This document shows, in pieces, positions 52,660-63,783 of a stretch of DNA of 64,000 nucleotides. How positions within the stretch are numbered: the stretch's first letter is position 1; every line of letters begins with the position of its first letter. The notes below the pieces were generated by a model. The model saw only the letters and a list, made by a program, of their open reading frames with translations, ran no database searches and was not told the DNA's origin. Source of the stretch: Cutaneotrichosporon cavernicola (Eukaryota; Basidiomycota; Tremellomycetes; Trichosporonales; Trichosporonaceae); NCBI RefSeq assembly GCF_030864355.1, contig NC_083398.1:124001-188000 (forward strand), written 5' to 3'. The translations under genes were made by a program, and so were the position numbers.

Positions 52660-55600
52660 CTAACCACGGGTACCCCACGAGCGCTGGCACACGGCCTCTA
52701 CATCCTTTGTTCCAAACTCGAGCGCTAGGCCCGAAGTCGAGTAGCAGCTCGCCATGAGCTTCTGCGCCCGCCCAATCTCGCCGCTTAGAGCCGCCGTAAT
52801 CTCGCGCCACACGCTCGCCATCAGGGCCGCCGTGGCGGCGTCTGCTGGGCCAGAGGTATGGCCGTGGTGCAAGTCTCCGCCCGGCCCACTCTCATCGTCG
52901 TTGAAGTGCTTGTCAACTCGTCGCGCCATAGCCTCGATCGCCTTCTTCATGTCCTTGGAACCCGTGTCCTTGAGAACCTTCTTCAAGGTACTGCGCGAGT
53001 AGGCCGAGTGCATGTTAACCTCGTTAGGCGGAGTCGTTTTGAGCTGACGCTCTACCCCGTCAAAGAAGTCCTGAATGGATTAGCATTTCATCAACCCGTC
53101 GTTACACACCATCAATCGGCTAAAGCCCCTACGCAGCATCATCTTGATGTATGCCTTCATGTTCTCTTCGTAAAGGCCCCGGGCCCGCTTTACGAATACG
53201 GTCAACGCGGAAGCCTTGACCTGGGCCACCTCGTCGACGAAACTGTGCAGGTTCTCTGTGGAGTGTGTCAGTGACTGGGAGTGGGGCCAAGACGTGCTGT
53301 TCAGTTAACTCACCGATCATGACCACATAAAAGTACAGCTGACCCTTGCCCTCGCCCGACCCTGCACCCAGTTCGGCGCCAACAACCTTTGAGACATGCT
53401 GGAGCGAGCCAAGTACGCTCGCCGCAACGCGTTCGTACGCGTTGTTGACCCGCTTGCGAATGTCAAGGGTGTCGTAACTGCTGTCCAGCTGGCACTCGAT
53501 CCGCTCGACGAACACGGGGAAATGCCTAACAAAGTAAAACACCCCACGCCGCTTCCGCACTGTCGTCTTTGCGCCATCAATGTTCTTGACTTGGTCGTTC
53601 TATGTCTCAGCATGCTTCAGTTTCGGCAAAGTGCCTCAAATCAAGACATCATCCACCAGATCTGCAGATCTGCCGGCTCGGTGACTACCACCGATAAGGC
53701 CGTATCTCAGATCCAGTGGTTGCCAACAAACCACGACTCACCACAAACGCGTCAAACGCCTTGCGCTGCCGACCCAGCTGTTTGTCGAACAGCTGCTGGA
53801 CAAACATGCTCGTTCCCTCAATCTGCGCATCGGCCTGTAGCTGCTCGGTCGTTGCGATGATTCCAACGAGCGCAGGCGGGTTGCCTTCGACACTGGCGTC
53901 GACCCAGAGGCGCATTTCTCCGTCCACGAACCCAAACATGAGCTCCATGACGGTGCGCGTGAGCTGAGTAAGGCTCGCCGACAGCCCGTGCGAAGCGTGG
54001 CGCGACGCCTGCCGGCGGAAATACGTGTCGAGCTCCATGTAGTCGGCAAAGGTTGATTCGGTGTCGCCGAGATGAAGGAAGGCCGCGATGAAGTCGTCCT
54101 CGGTCACGATCTGCTTGACGACCTCGGAGACGCCCGTGGCGTACATGTCCGCAACCTTGCGGGTGGCATCCGCGGCCTTCTTGTCCCCGGTCTTGGCCAT
54201 CTCACCGCGCTTCAGCGTCTTCGAACGCGTTACCGTGGCTGAGATGCCCGAAGGTTTCTGAGTTGACTGTGAAGCTTGCGCGAAGGCTGGATTTAGCAAG
54301 TCATTGTAAGGAGACAGCGGCCAGCTGGGGACAGACAGGGGTTTCCTGTAAGAGGAGGACACAGGGGGCTGCTGTGAGGAAACAGCAGGCCCCGTTGAGA
54401 TGACAGCGAGCCTCTGTGCAGAGGCAGCGGGTCACTCTGCTGAGACAGTGGGCCACCATGCAGAGAGAGAGAGAGCGCCTCTGCACAGAACACTGCTCAG
54501 CAGAGCCCCCCGCCCCCCTGTAGAGAGAGACCAGGCCACGGCTAGGAGACAGCGGACCAGTGCGAAGGAGCCATTATGCACTGGGGCGCGATGCAGAGAA
54601 TGGGTGACTCACAAACATCGGATAGGCCTTTGGTAATCGAGTTAAGCTGGCCCTTGAGGGTCATGAGCAACCCCCGCATCTCCTTCTGGTGTAACTTGCT
54701 CATAGTCGTGATATAATTCTTCCGTCAGCCGGAAACTACTTAAACTCACGAGGCAAAGTTTCTTGTACCGCTCCTCATCCATGTCCTTAACGAAAAGCAC
54801 GATTCCTTCGTAAGCCATGAGTGCCTTGCCGAGCTCGACGTGCGGTTCTAACACGAGGCTGTGGCGTTTCTGGGTCTCGACGTACGTCGTCTCGGATTGG
54901 TGGTCGAACGCCGTGTCGAGGTACTGTACCATACGCTGGGCGAACTGGCCGGCTGCGGACTCGTACTGAGCCAGATGGGCGACAGTTGCAGCGACTTCAT
55001 TTGCCGTGTCGCGCGACGCCATGAGCGCCTTGTAGAGGCTCGCGGCTGACTGCTCGAGTTCGCTGATGCCCTGCGACGTGCTCGGCGACGTCTGTTGCAG
55101 GCGCGAGAGGTCGTCCTTCGGCACGTCGGTGATCTGGAGCAGCTGTTGTACCTCGTCGAGTAGGGCACGCTGGTTCGACGTCTGTACTTGCAGACCGCGG
55201 TTCTGGCCCTCGATGTACGCGATATCGTCTGTGACGGCCTGGTGTAAGCAAACGACATGAGGTGTAGATACGCACGTTCAGCTGCATCCGGTACTCGGTC
55301 AGCTGCACGTCGATGCCGTCGAGCTCGCGCAGTGCCTCGTCGATATGCGCGAGCACCTGGTCGACGCGGTCGTCGGACTCGAGGAACGCGTGGATGTTCG
55401 CCTGGTGTCAGCCGTCTCGTAGGGAACCGATAGCTCACATTCTCGAGTGCAGCTAGCTCGTCCAGCAGCCGTTGCTCAATCGCATCAGGTCCCTTGCGGG
55501 AACTGTCGCCTCCCACAGCCGACGCGGTCCAGTCAAAGCCCTCAATCAGTTCCTCGACGTTGGCCATGATTGCATCCGCTGCCTCCTCCTCGTCCTGGCT

Positions 55601-57068
55601 CATGATATCGGCGCCTAGAAGGCCCGTGCGTTGGGTGAGCAGCACGTCGCGCGAGTACGCGGTCGTGAGTGGCGGCGGGACGAACGACACGCGGCGCTGC
55701 ATCGGCTCGGGGGTCTTCCGCCCTTCACGAGGGGTGGCCTCAGTGCGCGTTGCCCCTGGCGGGGCGAGACCTCCTGGGGGTGCGACGACCGTGAGGTTCG
55801 CGGTGGTAGGGGTGATGCCGGCCGGAGACTGTGCGATATCACCGTTCGTGACCAACGTTGGTGTTGTGGTGATTGTCGGCCGAGCAGTCGGTGGAGCAGG
55901 AGGTTCGGGATCGGGGTTGGCGATGGTCACGGCTGGGATGGTGTACGTCGGCTCGGGGGAAGCGACGCTCTCACGCGCGCGTCCATTGTGCCGGGGTGAT
56001 GTAAGCACCTCGTTGGCAATGCCACCGTACGGGTCGTCGCCCATCTCTGCGACGGGCGGAATCTCGGGTGTTTCGCTTGCAGCTGACGGCCGGCGAGCTT
56101 GCGCAGGACGAGTGCGCGACTGGGGCGGAATCCGGTCGTCATTGTTACCGCTGTTCCCACGGCGCGGAGGAGGCCGCCCAGAACCAAGGTTATCCGCATA
56201 TCGTGGCGCGGGAGAAGGGGATGGCCGGACGTGCGCGTCGCGGTCGCGACCACTGGAGCTACCGAGGCGCTGGCGGAACCCGCTGTCGCTCACCACGCTG
56301 CCCGCCACGCTGCCTGCCCGCTGGTCGATGGACGAGAAGGATCCGCTGCGCTCACTACCATGCCTGCGCGGCGGGGCGAGGTCGCGGTCGGGTCGCTCGT
56401 GTGTCGACGCTGTAGATACCAGCGATCCCGAACTCGCCATGGCCGGATGGCCTCGCTGCGGCAATCGCTCGCGGATGCTCACGGGCGGAGGCTGGTGCGA
56501 GGCCGAGCTAACCGTCGACGTCGAGCCCTGGTGACTGTGCCCTTCTGGCGTAAAGTTGATGACTTGTGGTAACGAGCCGCCCGTCACGCTCCTGAACGCC
56601 TTTAGTAGTGAGGCGAGAAACGCGTGCTGGTCCCGCGAAGAGTCGCTGCTCCAGTGATAACGTCTAATCGTCATCGTGAGTGCAAAGTCACGCGGCTGGG
56701 GTCAGCTGAGCTTGAACTCGAGTAAGCGGACTCACCCCGATCTGCTCGAGGACGCGCATGTCGCTGAGGCGCCATGTCTTACCGCGCGAGAACGTCCCGT
56801 TCGAGTTACTCTTGCCCTTGTGCAGCATGCACTCGCCAAGGCGCGTTACTGGCGTCAGCATCCACTCCTTATCTGAGACCCGGTGTGACCTCGTGATTCA
56901 CACACCCGCAAGGAAGAGGTAGCGCGTCTTGGAGCTGCCGTGCCCGTCGTCCTCCTTGACGCGGAGATACGTCACGAGCGTCTCCTCGAGGGTCCCGTCA
57001 TCGGCCTTGCGCGAGAACAGGGAGCGCACGATGAGGGCCCGCGTATCTTCCGAGCTTGAGCTCGCCAT
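52660..57068 (-). CDS. SEC3: Exocyst complex component SEC3
   Basis: Ten exons join in phase to give 1213 residues: 57068-56906, 56848-56736, 56695-55439, 55401-55276, 55238-54750, 54718-54613, 54286-53742, 53599-53314, 53255-53110 and 53070-52660. The N-terminal ~130 residues form the Sec3-type PH domain (LVTYLRVKEDDGHGSSKTRYLFL, RGKTWRLSDMRVLEQIG, FLASLLKAFRSVTGG), which binds PI(4,5)P2 and Rho/Cdc42 at the plasma membrane. A ~330-residue Pro/Ser-rich linker follows, then coiled coils (ELDGIDVQLTEYRMQLN, DEVQQLLQITDVPKDDLSRL). The Sec3 C-terminal helical bundle runs from SETTYVETQKRHSLVLEPHV to the end. Sec3 marks sites of polarised exocytosis. The intron 54612-54287 (326 nt) is ten times the typical length and repeat-filled. 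Other introns are 31-142 nt. Confidence 0.92.
54287..54612 (-). repeat. Repeat-filled 326-nt intron of SEC3
   Basis: This interval lies between exons 6 and 7 of SEC3. It contains degenerate copies of an element with CACTGTCTC, CTGCCTCTGCACAGAGG and (TC)n cores, roughly every 25-35 bases on the coding strand, plus a CTCTCTCTCTCTCTGC run. Its donor is GTGAGT and its acceptor CTAAATCCAG. Several alternative AG dinucleotides lie inside. It looks like an expanded minisatellite that enlarged an ordinary short intron. Confidence 0.7.
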
Positions 57069-57254
57069 GGCCAAGTCGCGGACGTTGTGTTTGTGTTAGG
57101 TTGTGAATGGGATGAACCAACGTCAGATGGTGAACCCTCTTGGACGCGACGATGTGGGTCTGTGCGATGACGCCGAGTTATCGATTAGCGGAGGCAAATG
57201 GTGTAATACCAGGTTTAATCGTTTCTCAATATCCACTGGATCTAGACTTCGGAC
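57069..57254. promoter_or_regulatory. Divergent promoter between SEC3 and NAA38-like gene
   Basis: Only 186 bases lie between the two start codons. If the NAA38-like protein starts at an internal ATG (57438) the space is longer. No TATA box is seen. Confidence 0.4.
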
Positions 57255-57830
57255 ATGTTGACATCTTTGCCCTTTGCTCGCACCCATAATCCCTCAACAT
57301 ACGACGCTGAACCCTTCGCCATGACCTCTCTCTCTGACTCTTTTCAACCTCAACAGCTAGAGTCAGCAGACTCCAGCTCTAGCATGGTCAACCATCCCTT
57401 TTCCAGCACACCCCGCCATCCCTCACCCCTCACCCCAACCATGCCGCCAAAGGACGCACTCCGCGCACTCCTCCACACCCTCCTAACCGTGACACTGAAC
57501 GACGGTAGGGTTCTCACAGGTAATCTTCTGGCCGTCGACAGTTCCGCCTCCCTTCTTCTCAGCAGCGTTCGCGAAACCCGCGTCCTACCCCCAACTGTCG
57601 AAGGGATCAACGTCGCGCAATACTATCCCTACTCGCGGACCGATGGGGAGGCTAGTACCGAGCCTGGAGGCGAGGTGCGCGAGCGTGAAGTCACCAGCGT
57701 GCTGGTTAATATGTGCGATATCGTCGCTGTCGAGATGGGTGAGGAGGATGCGGGGGCTTGGTCGCGGTTCGTGGGGGTCGCGTTTGAAAAGGAACAGGCT
57801 GTGCCGCCTGCACCGCCGGCCAAGGCGTAG
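57255..57830 (+). CDS. NAA38: LSM-domain protein, NatC auxiliary subunit NAA38-like
   Basis: A single exon encodes 191 residues from the first ATG. In-frame ATGs at 57321, 57384 and 57438 are also possible; the last, at PPKDALRALL, gives a ~130-residue protein closer to family size, and the preceding part is low-complexity. The Sm-like fold is seen as LRALLHTLLTVTLNDGRVLTGNLLAVDSSASLLLSSVRETR, i.e. the Sm1 motif, then VLVNMCDIVAVEM as Sm2. An insert between Sm1 and Sm2 (about 30 residues) resembles Naa38/Mak31. NatC acetylates N-termini such as Met-Leu/Ile/Phe co-translationally. A divergent Lsm protein is the alternative. Confidence 0.68.
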   Translation: MLTSLPFARTHNPSTYDAEPFAMTSLSDSFQPQQLESADSSSSMVNHPFSSTPRHPSPLTPTMPPKDALRALLHTLLTVTLNDGRVLTGNLLAVDSSASLLLSSVRETRVLPPTVEGINVAQYYPYSRTDGEASTEPGGEVREREVTSVLVNMCDIVAVEMGEEDAGAWSRFVGVAFEKEQAVPPAPPAKA

Positions 57831-58933
57831 TAACCCCTGATCTGAGACCGTCGATGACAGATACTGTGGGCAAGGCAGGATGGTGAGTGCACTATGGACT
57901 AGGGCTGATCCAGACCGTCGTCAATCGTGGCTCCTGAAAAGGCGCACCGCGGCGTCACGTGCTTTGGTCTTGTCAACACACTCGGCCTAGTTGCGGACTT
58001 GTCGGGCAATGTGAGGCTCTGTAGCGGCTCCATCTAGAGCGTACAATGTGTGACCTACCCTCTTCTTCGCCTTCAAACACCTCTTCGACTCGATCGAATA
58101 CCTCGTCACCCCCTCATCTCGAGGACGGCACACTATGCCCACAACCCTCGATCTTGCGCCGAGGGAGCAACCGTGCCGACGGCCGGAAGCGTTAATCGCC
58201 CTCAAGTCCAAGAACGCGGTGTGGAGAGCAGTCCATACTCCGATGCAATGTACTGTTCAGTAGCTATTTACGCCCTCCATGACATCTTGATGAGACACGA
58301 AACGGTCACTGCCACGACTGCCGCGGCTGTCGGCTGATCGGCTGTTGCCATGTGCGATTCCAACGCGATCCAGCAGCGGCCGGCTATAATTTGTGGTATG
58401 CAAGTGGCTGGTATGGGCTGGCTGATGGCCTCAGATAGATGGTCCGATTGCTTCCAGTTCCCACCCCACGCCACAGTCACGTCATACCAATGATGTCACT
58501 TGTCAACCTGGCTGGAGTTGCACAGTCGCTTCGCGCAGCAAACCACAACGTCCACGTCCACACGAGTATTCCATGCGATCTAAATAAGCTACGCTGGTGG
58601 TTGGATGACGTTGCAGTGGGGAAGGCTAGGGAGGCGAGGGTTATTGGCCGCGCCACTGCCAAAACAGGTGCAGGGTGCGTTTACATGATGGGGGTCGTGC
58701 CGAGTCGGAAATGCTAAGAGCTAAGAATCGGGATCGACCGTGACGAGACAGAGGCAGCGGGCATGAGATTGTACGAGCCCTTAGGAATTACAGTGGTGGG
58801 CCGAGCCCGAGTCTATGGTAGTTGTTGTTGTGGTTCTTCTATGACCAATGTCCCTAGTGTAGATGGATATCGCTGCTGTAGACAGCGACTTTCAGAAGGT
58901 TTGCGTTGGGGCGCTTGAGATGTTGCGATGCGT
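57831..58933. other. Convergent intergenic region, no recognised CDS
   Basis: These 1.1 kb lie between the NAA38-like stop (+) and the stop of the Ala/Gln-rich membrane protein (-). It includes AT-rich stretches and no motif-bearing open frame. The frame at 58439-58717 has no recognisable features. Confidence 0.45.
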
Positions 58934-60514
58934 TCAGACAATGTCCTCGCGGCCTTCGAAGCGGAGGTTGTCGACCTGAGCGGCGTCCGGGCGGTTTTCC
59001 GAATGACGTGACGAGGTTGACGGGCCGCGCCGGTGACCAGAAGGCGACACTTGTATGGACTGAGCACCGAACTCGCCGTACATCGAGGTGCGAGGCGTCG
59101 TGCGGTTGCTCGTGAATCCGTGACGGGGGTGATACGTCCCTAAGGGGGAGACAGGATTACTGTCCAGAGCATTGATTGACGTCTGGCTTAAGGGGCGGGG
59201 GAGTGTGATGGAGATTGACCGGTTATGGGGTGCTCCACGCTGAGTGCCGCCGTACCGCAAGCCACTACCGAGCGAGCCATTGGACGGGTTCCGCTGAGGA
59301 AGCCGACTTGCAATCGAGGGAGGCGGCGAGCTGGTCCGCGAGTTGGATCCGGTTGTCCGCGACTCGGAACCGTCGCTGGGCGGTAAATTGTCGTACGGCG
59401 AGAGCTGGTCTGCAGAGTTGCCAGCCCGGCGAAGTGGTCTACCATCGTGTTCTTGGAACACTGGCGCTTCGGTGCCGGAGGACGTGCCAGATCCTGTCGA
59501 GCCATCACGGTGCGGCGTTGTTCCACCTGATGACGTGAAAGACGGCGACCCAGGGATCGAGTTGGAAGGGAAGCGAGGCGACTGGTCTTGCTGTATTGAG
59601 GACGTGGGCGAGTCAACCGGGTATGCAGAGTAGTACGACTGCCTGAAGGTGCCCGACGGGCGAGGTCCTAGGACTGCGGAGTCAACACTGCACTGGACTC
59701 TCGCGACTGCTTACACTCACGGGTCGAGTATGAGCTTACGCGATGGCTGCTGCTCATCGTCATACTCATTGACCGAGGAGGATTTCCAACCATGGTCGGC
59801 GGGCGGTACGACACTTCCCGCGGAGGTCTGACCGTTAGCACTGCTTCGTTCCAGTCCACAGGGGTAGACATACGGAGGTGCGACCTTCTCGCCTCTGCCA
59901 CGACACTGGCGCCAGATCACAAACGATACGATGATAAGGGCCAGGCCGCCAATGATGCCGCCAACAAGAGCGCCTATTACGGGCTGGCTTAACCCCTTGG
60001 AGCCATGGTCCACTGTGCTGCTGATGAATGCCCCAGGGTCCGTGGACCAGTGAGGCGCCGAGAACGACGTGTGAGTAGATGACGCAGAGCCACTCGCACC
60101 CGCGACTGAGGGAAGGTTGGTCGGCCCGCCAGGTGTCCCGTTTTGACCCGCAGGCTGTGCAGCGTTTTGCGTCCCGCTTTGGGACGCTGCAGCCGCAGCT
60201 GGCGCTCCAGCTGCCACCGATTGACCTACTGGCGTTGCCGCAGAGGAGCCGCCGGCCGCAGCCGCTGCAGGCGACTGCCCAGCCTGGACGGACGCCTGGT
60301 TGGCAGCGGCTGAGGGTGAAGCAGCTGCGGGCTGCTGAGCTTGGGGTGATCCCTGAGCCTGTCCACCAGCCTGGCTCTGTTGAGCTTGCGCACCACTGGC
60401 TTGCGGCGTCTGTCCGCCTTGCTGTCCCTGTCCGGCGGGTGCTTGACGCTCTCGCAGATCCCCGCCGGCACGTCGGCCCTTCATTGGACCGCCTTGGGCC
60501 GCGCGGAACGGCAT
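58934..60514 (-). CDS. Single-pass membrane protein with Ala/Gln/Ser-rich ectodomain, unknown function
   Basis: Two exons (60514-59721 and 59687-58934) joined in phase encode 515 residues. The intron of about 33 nt was chosen for phase (donor at 59720, acceptor GTGCAG ending 59688). Residues ~25-170 are almost only Ala, Gln, Ser, Gly and Pro, like heavily O-glycosylated cell-surface stalks. A single transmembrane segment (VIGALVGGIIGGLALIIVSF) with GxxxG packing motifs follows, then WRQCRGRGEK as a stop-transfer signal. The ~280-residue cytoplasmic tail is Ser/Pro-rich with several SSP and NEYDDE motifs. No N-terminal signal peptide is visible in this model, so an additional upstream exon is possible. 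The layout resembles fungal Mid2/Wsc-type wall sensors or Skg6-type proteins, but no conserved domain is present to prove it. Confidence 0.65.
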
Positions 60515-62942
60515 GGTAATCGAATGCGAGGAGAGATGTGGTGGGGAGAGCGATCTAGAGGGAAAGATGGGGTAGCTGAGAGCGCGCCCAGATCTTGATA
60601 TCCGGATGGTGTGGCGCAGTCAGAGAATAGCGGTGAAGAAGGAGGTGGGAGGAGGGATCAGGAGAGAGGTCCGGGCTGAGCGTTGCTGCCAAGCCAGCGG
60701 TGTAACTGCAGGGTTCCGGAGCTTGATGTGTTTTGGTACGATCCTTTTTTTCGTTCGGTTTTGTTGGAGATTGGCGTTAGATGTCTCGACAAGGGAGGAC
60801 AACGAGTTGGCGGCAGTGGCGATCAAGTGTGATGTGGGACGAAGGAATGAACGAAAGAATGAAGGTTGATATCGAGTTCTGGAGCCTCGAGTGATGATAT
60901 GATATACCCTGTTGAGAAGTGTAAGCAAAGTCGGAATTGCGTTGCGTTTCAGGTCGGGGATTTGCCGTTGTGTGTGGGGCGAGGAGGGGTGGATGGCCTG
61001 GGTGGGGGAAGACGGATGCAGAAGGGCTGGGAGAAAGCAAAGAGGCGGGTCACAACGACCGGGATGGTACAGTCACCGTTCAGGTGCAAATGATTACATG
61101 CACATGTACATGCACATACATGCACATGCACACTCGGGTCCGTGCTGAAAACTTGGTCTGTGCCCAGTCGTCGTTGAGCGCGATTCCAAGTCCAAGCCAA
61201 AGCAAGGCATGCGCCATTCGGGGGAACCAAACTTGTTCTCTGGGATAGCGGATTGGATGGCAGGGCGGGGATATGGCGTCGGCCGCGAAGGCCGTGAGAC
61301 CGATGACGAGCCAGAGTATGGGGGAAGGAGGGAGAAGGAGGAGAGAGGATATGGGAGAGACTCTGAGATGATGACAGACGAGATTGAGATGAGATACAGG
61401 CAGGTGTGGTTTGTGAGGAAGGCTGTGGGGTGGGTGGCTATGGGCAGCTGGGCAGCCAGGACAGTCCAGGGCCGCAGTGCAAAGTGGAACGACAGACGTC
61501 GTCATTACGACCATTAGGGTGTAGAGGGAGAGAGAGAGAGAGAGGAATGGGATCGATCTACTTACCTTGGTCAAGTCTAGTTGAGATGCAATGCGAGTGT
61601 AGAAAGGTTGAGAAAGCCAAGATGGATTCACGTATGAAATTGTGTAGTTTGAGATGGAACAGAGTGATGGATCAAGATGGAATATGGTATATGGTATATG
61701 ATGATGATCAATGGCAAACGGCCCTTTACCAACTATAGCCCGATCGACCATATTGACTTATATTAACCAGTGTGTCAAGTGAGTGTGGGAGTTGTCGGCC
61801 AACGTTGATTCCGGCGGTATTGCGCCCCCTATGCCCTTATGGCCCTATAGTTGCCCATGGACTGGCGGTAATCCAAACTGGGCAACTTGTGTAACTTGAG
61901 CCTTTAATCCTGGCATGCTGGTCAAGTTTAAGACCAGAGCAAGAGCAGAGGTAGATCACCAATCTTGGCGTCCTGGCTTCCAGGGAGTAGATTACTCTCC
62001 TTTACTTTTTCGCATCATAGCCTCCAAGTCTCTCTCTCTCTCTTGCACTCTCTCTAACATATTCACCTGAGCTTGTCTGTACCTAAGGACCTAACTCTGT
62101 ACCAATCTAGAAATACCTTGGGTCAACTTTCAAGTGTGACAATGACGTCTGTGGTTATATTGTCTGGCAATTCTCAACCCAACCAAGAGCCAAAGGCGTC
62201 ATCCTTCCACTGCGCCCACTGCGCCCACTGCGCCCACTGCGCCCGCTGCGCCGGCTCTTGCAACTCTTGAGCATGACATGACATCCCACCCAACCCTCAT
62301 CTCATGCCCGATCTCTACTACGCCTTCAGCGTCATATATTGTCCCTTGTTCGTCGTCATACCTTTGCATACAGTAGCCACGCTACCGCTTACAACTTGAC
62401 CCTCTGCTAACAAATCCTTGCAAGTCCCTTTACTAATATTGAGAGGTTTCATAAGTAGCATGATTCAGGCGATCAGGGAGTGCAACTGTGATCTGAGCTA
62501 TCATCGGGTTTGGGCCTTTGGGGTCATGGAGTATGGGAAAGGAAGGGAGCAAGGTGGTGGAGAAAGGAGTGGAAAGGGCAAAGGTGATGTTGAGACCATG
62601 TAGGGTTGAACTCACTACTCTTTACAATCTTTACTTTACACCAACGATCCCACAATCAGCAACTTCAACCGAGGGCAGAGTATGCTGCGGGTACCTTGTT
62701 CCTTTTGATCGTACACTCATAATCCCCCTCCTATAGCCTCCATGCATTTAGGGCTTTGAATTGAAACATACCAGGAACTTGAATATTTCCCTACTTGCCA
62801 ACCTTGTTCATTCCATCCCAAAGCTTCCCCAAGCCTCCTCGTCACGACTCACTTGGCATGACTTGTCTTCACATGCCTTGCCTACACAAAAGCCAAACGC
62901 CACATGCCACACAGGCCACAAATACCTCTCCAAACTAGTCTC
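60515..62942. other. 2.4-kb gene-free region upstream of the membrane-protein gene
   Basis: This stretch separates the membrane-protein ATG from the Myb/SANT stop, both genes on -. It holds an ACATGCACATG microsatellite (61097-61132), a GA run (61528-61545), a TCTC run (62030-62055) and a five-copy GCGCCCACT-type 9-bp repeat (62213-62250). Open frames such as 61080-61751 on - are Leu/Pro/His-rich without motifs. I see no RNA gene. Confidence 0.5.
62211..62252. repeat. 9-bp tandem repeat (CTGCGCCCA)
   Basis: The unit CTGCGCCCA is repeated four times in succession with a degenerate fifth copy (CTGCGCCCG). It lies in non-coding DNA between two minus-strand genes. Confidence 0.85.
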
Positions 62943-63783
62943 TTAGCTCTTATTAGCAGTCCTCTTCAATTTCATCACAGCTCTCCCATTCTCCACTTTG
63001 TGCCCAACCTCATCCTCCTCGTCCTCAAAGTAGTCACTGACAGGCTCGTCGACCTCCCACTCATCGTCGCCGAAGCGGTCATCGTTTTCCTCGCTCGCGC
63101 TCTCGTCCGCGTCTCCAGCGTTGCCTGCCTGGCCCATGCTGCGAATGAATCCAATAATCCGTCCCTCCATTTCCTTCCACTGACGCAACGTCAGCCCAGT
63201 ATGCTGAATACGCAAACCACACACAACGCCACTCCTCTCACTCACCTTGGCCGTGCACTCTCCTGCGGTACGGTCGCCAATACGATCACCAACAGTTGAC
63301 CACCCGAGGTCACGCTGTGCATTAGTGTCTCCAAAGCAAGCAAGGTCGACATACCCGCGTCATCTTGACCGTGCGATACAGGCGCTCGAGGTCGTCCGAC
63401 GTCCATGGGTGGCCTTTGGCCGTTGTCACTTGGCTAAGTTCGGCCCCGTTCCCGATCGAAACGCCACTTTCTCCTCGACGGCGGCGAATGAGTGCTGGAG
63501 AGCTCTCTGGCTGCCAGTCAGGGCCTTCACTCTGCTCGCTCTCAACAGTAAATGACCTCGAACCGCGCACGGGACTGTAGTGGCCCGAGAACGAGGTGAC
63601 TGTGGGGGAAGAGACAGGGTCGACCGACACGTCACTCGAGTCGACGTTGATGTTGCGGATTGCGGCGAGATTGCGATCGACGAGTGAGTTGTTACGGCGG
63701 GGCCGGGGGCGACGGAAAGGAAGGTCAGGCTGGATAGGGCTGTTGGAGGAGATGGTTGAAGAACGCGACCTGCGGGGAGGCAT
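62943..63783 (-). CDS. Myb/SANT-like DNA-binding domain protein
   Basis: Three exons (63783-63355, 63314-63246, 63179-62943) join in phase to give 244 residues. The first ~110 residues are basic and Ser-rich. The single Myb/SANT repeat is HPWTSDDLERLYRTVKMTR (exon 1), RDLGWSTVGDRIGDRTAGEC (exon 2) and WKEMEGRIIGFIRSM (exon 3). This gives the W-x19-W-x19-W spacing of a Myb helix bundle with a GRT-like turn (DRT). The C-terminal ~60 residues are Asp/Glu-rich (DEWEVDEPVSDYFEDEEDEV) and end in a basic KLKRTANKS. A DNA-binding or chromatin role is inferred. Introns are 40 and 66 nt. No specific orthologue is recognised. Confidence 0.78.

Noticed and set aside
61080..61751. 223-residue minus-strand open frame
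   Set aside because: Composition is Leu/Ser/His/Pro from pyrimidine-rich DNA, it overlaps a microsatellite, and it has no motif or supporting splice structure.
62030..62055. Telomere or centromere repeat
   Set aside because: The TCTC run is a short dinucleotide microsatellite, and unique genes continue on both sides.
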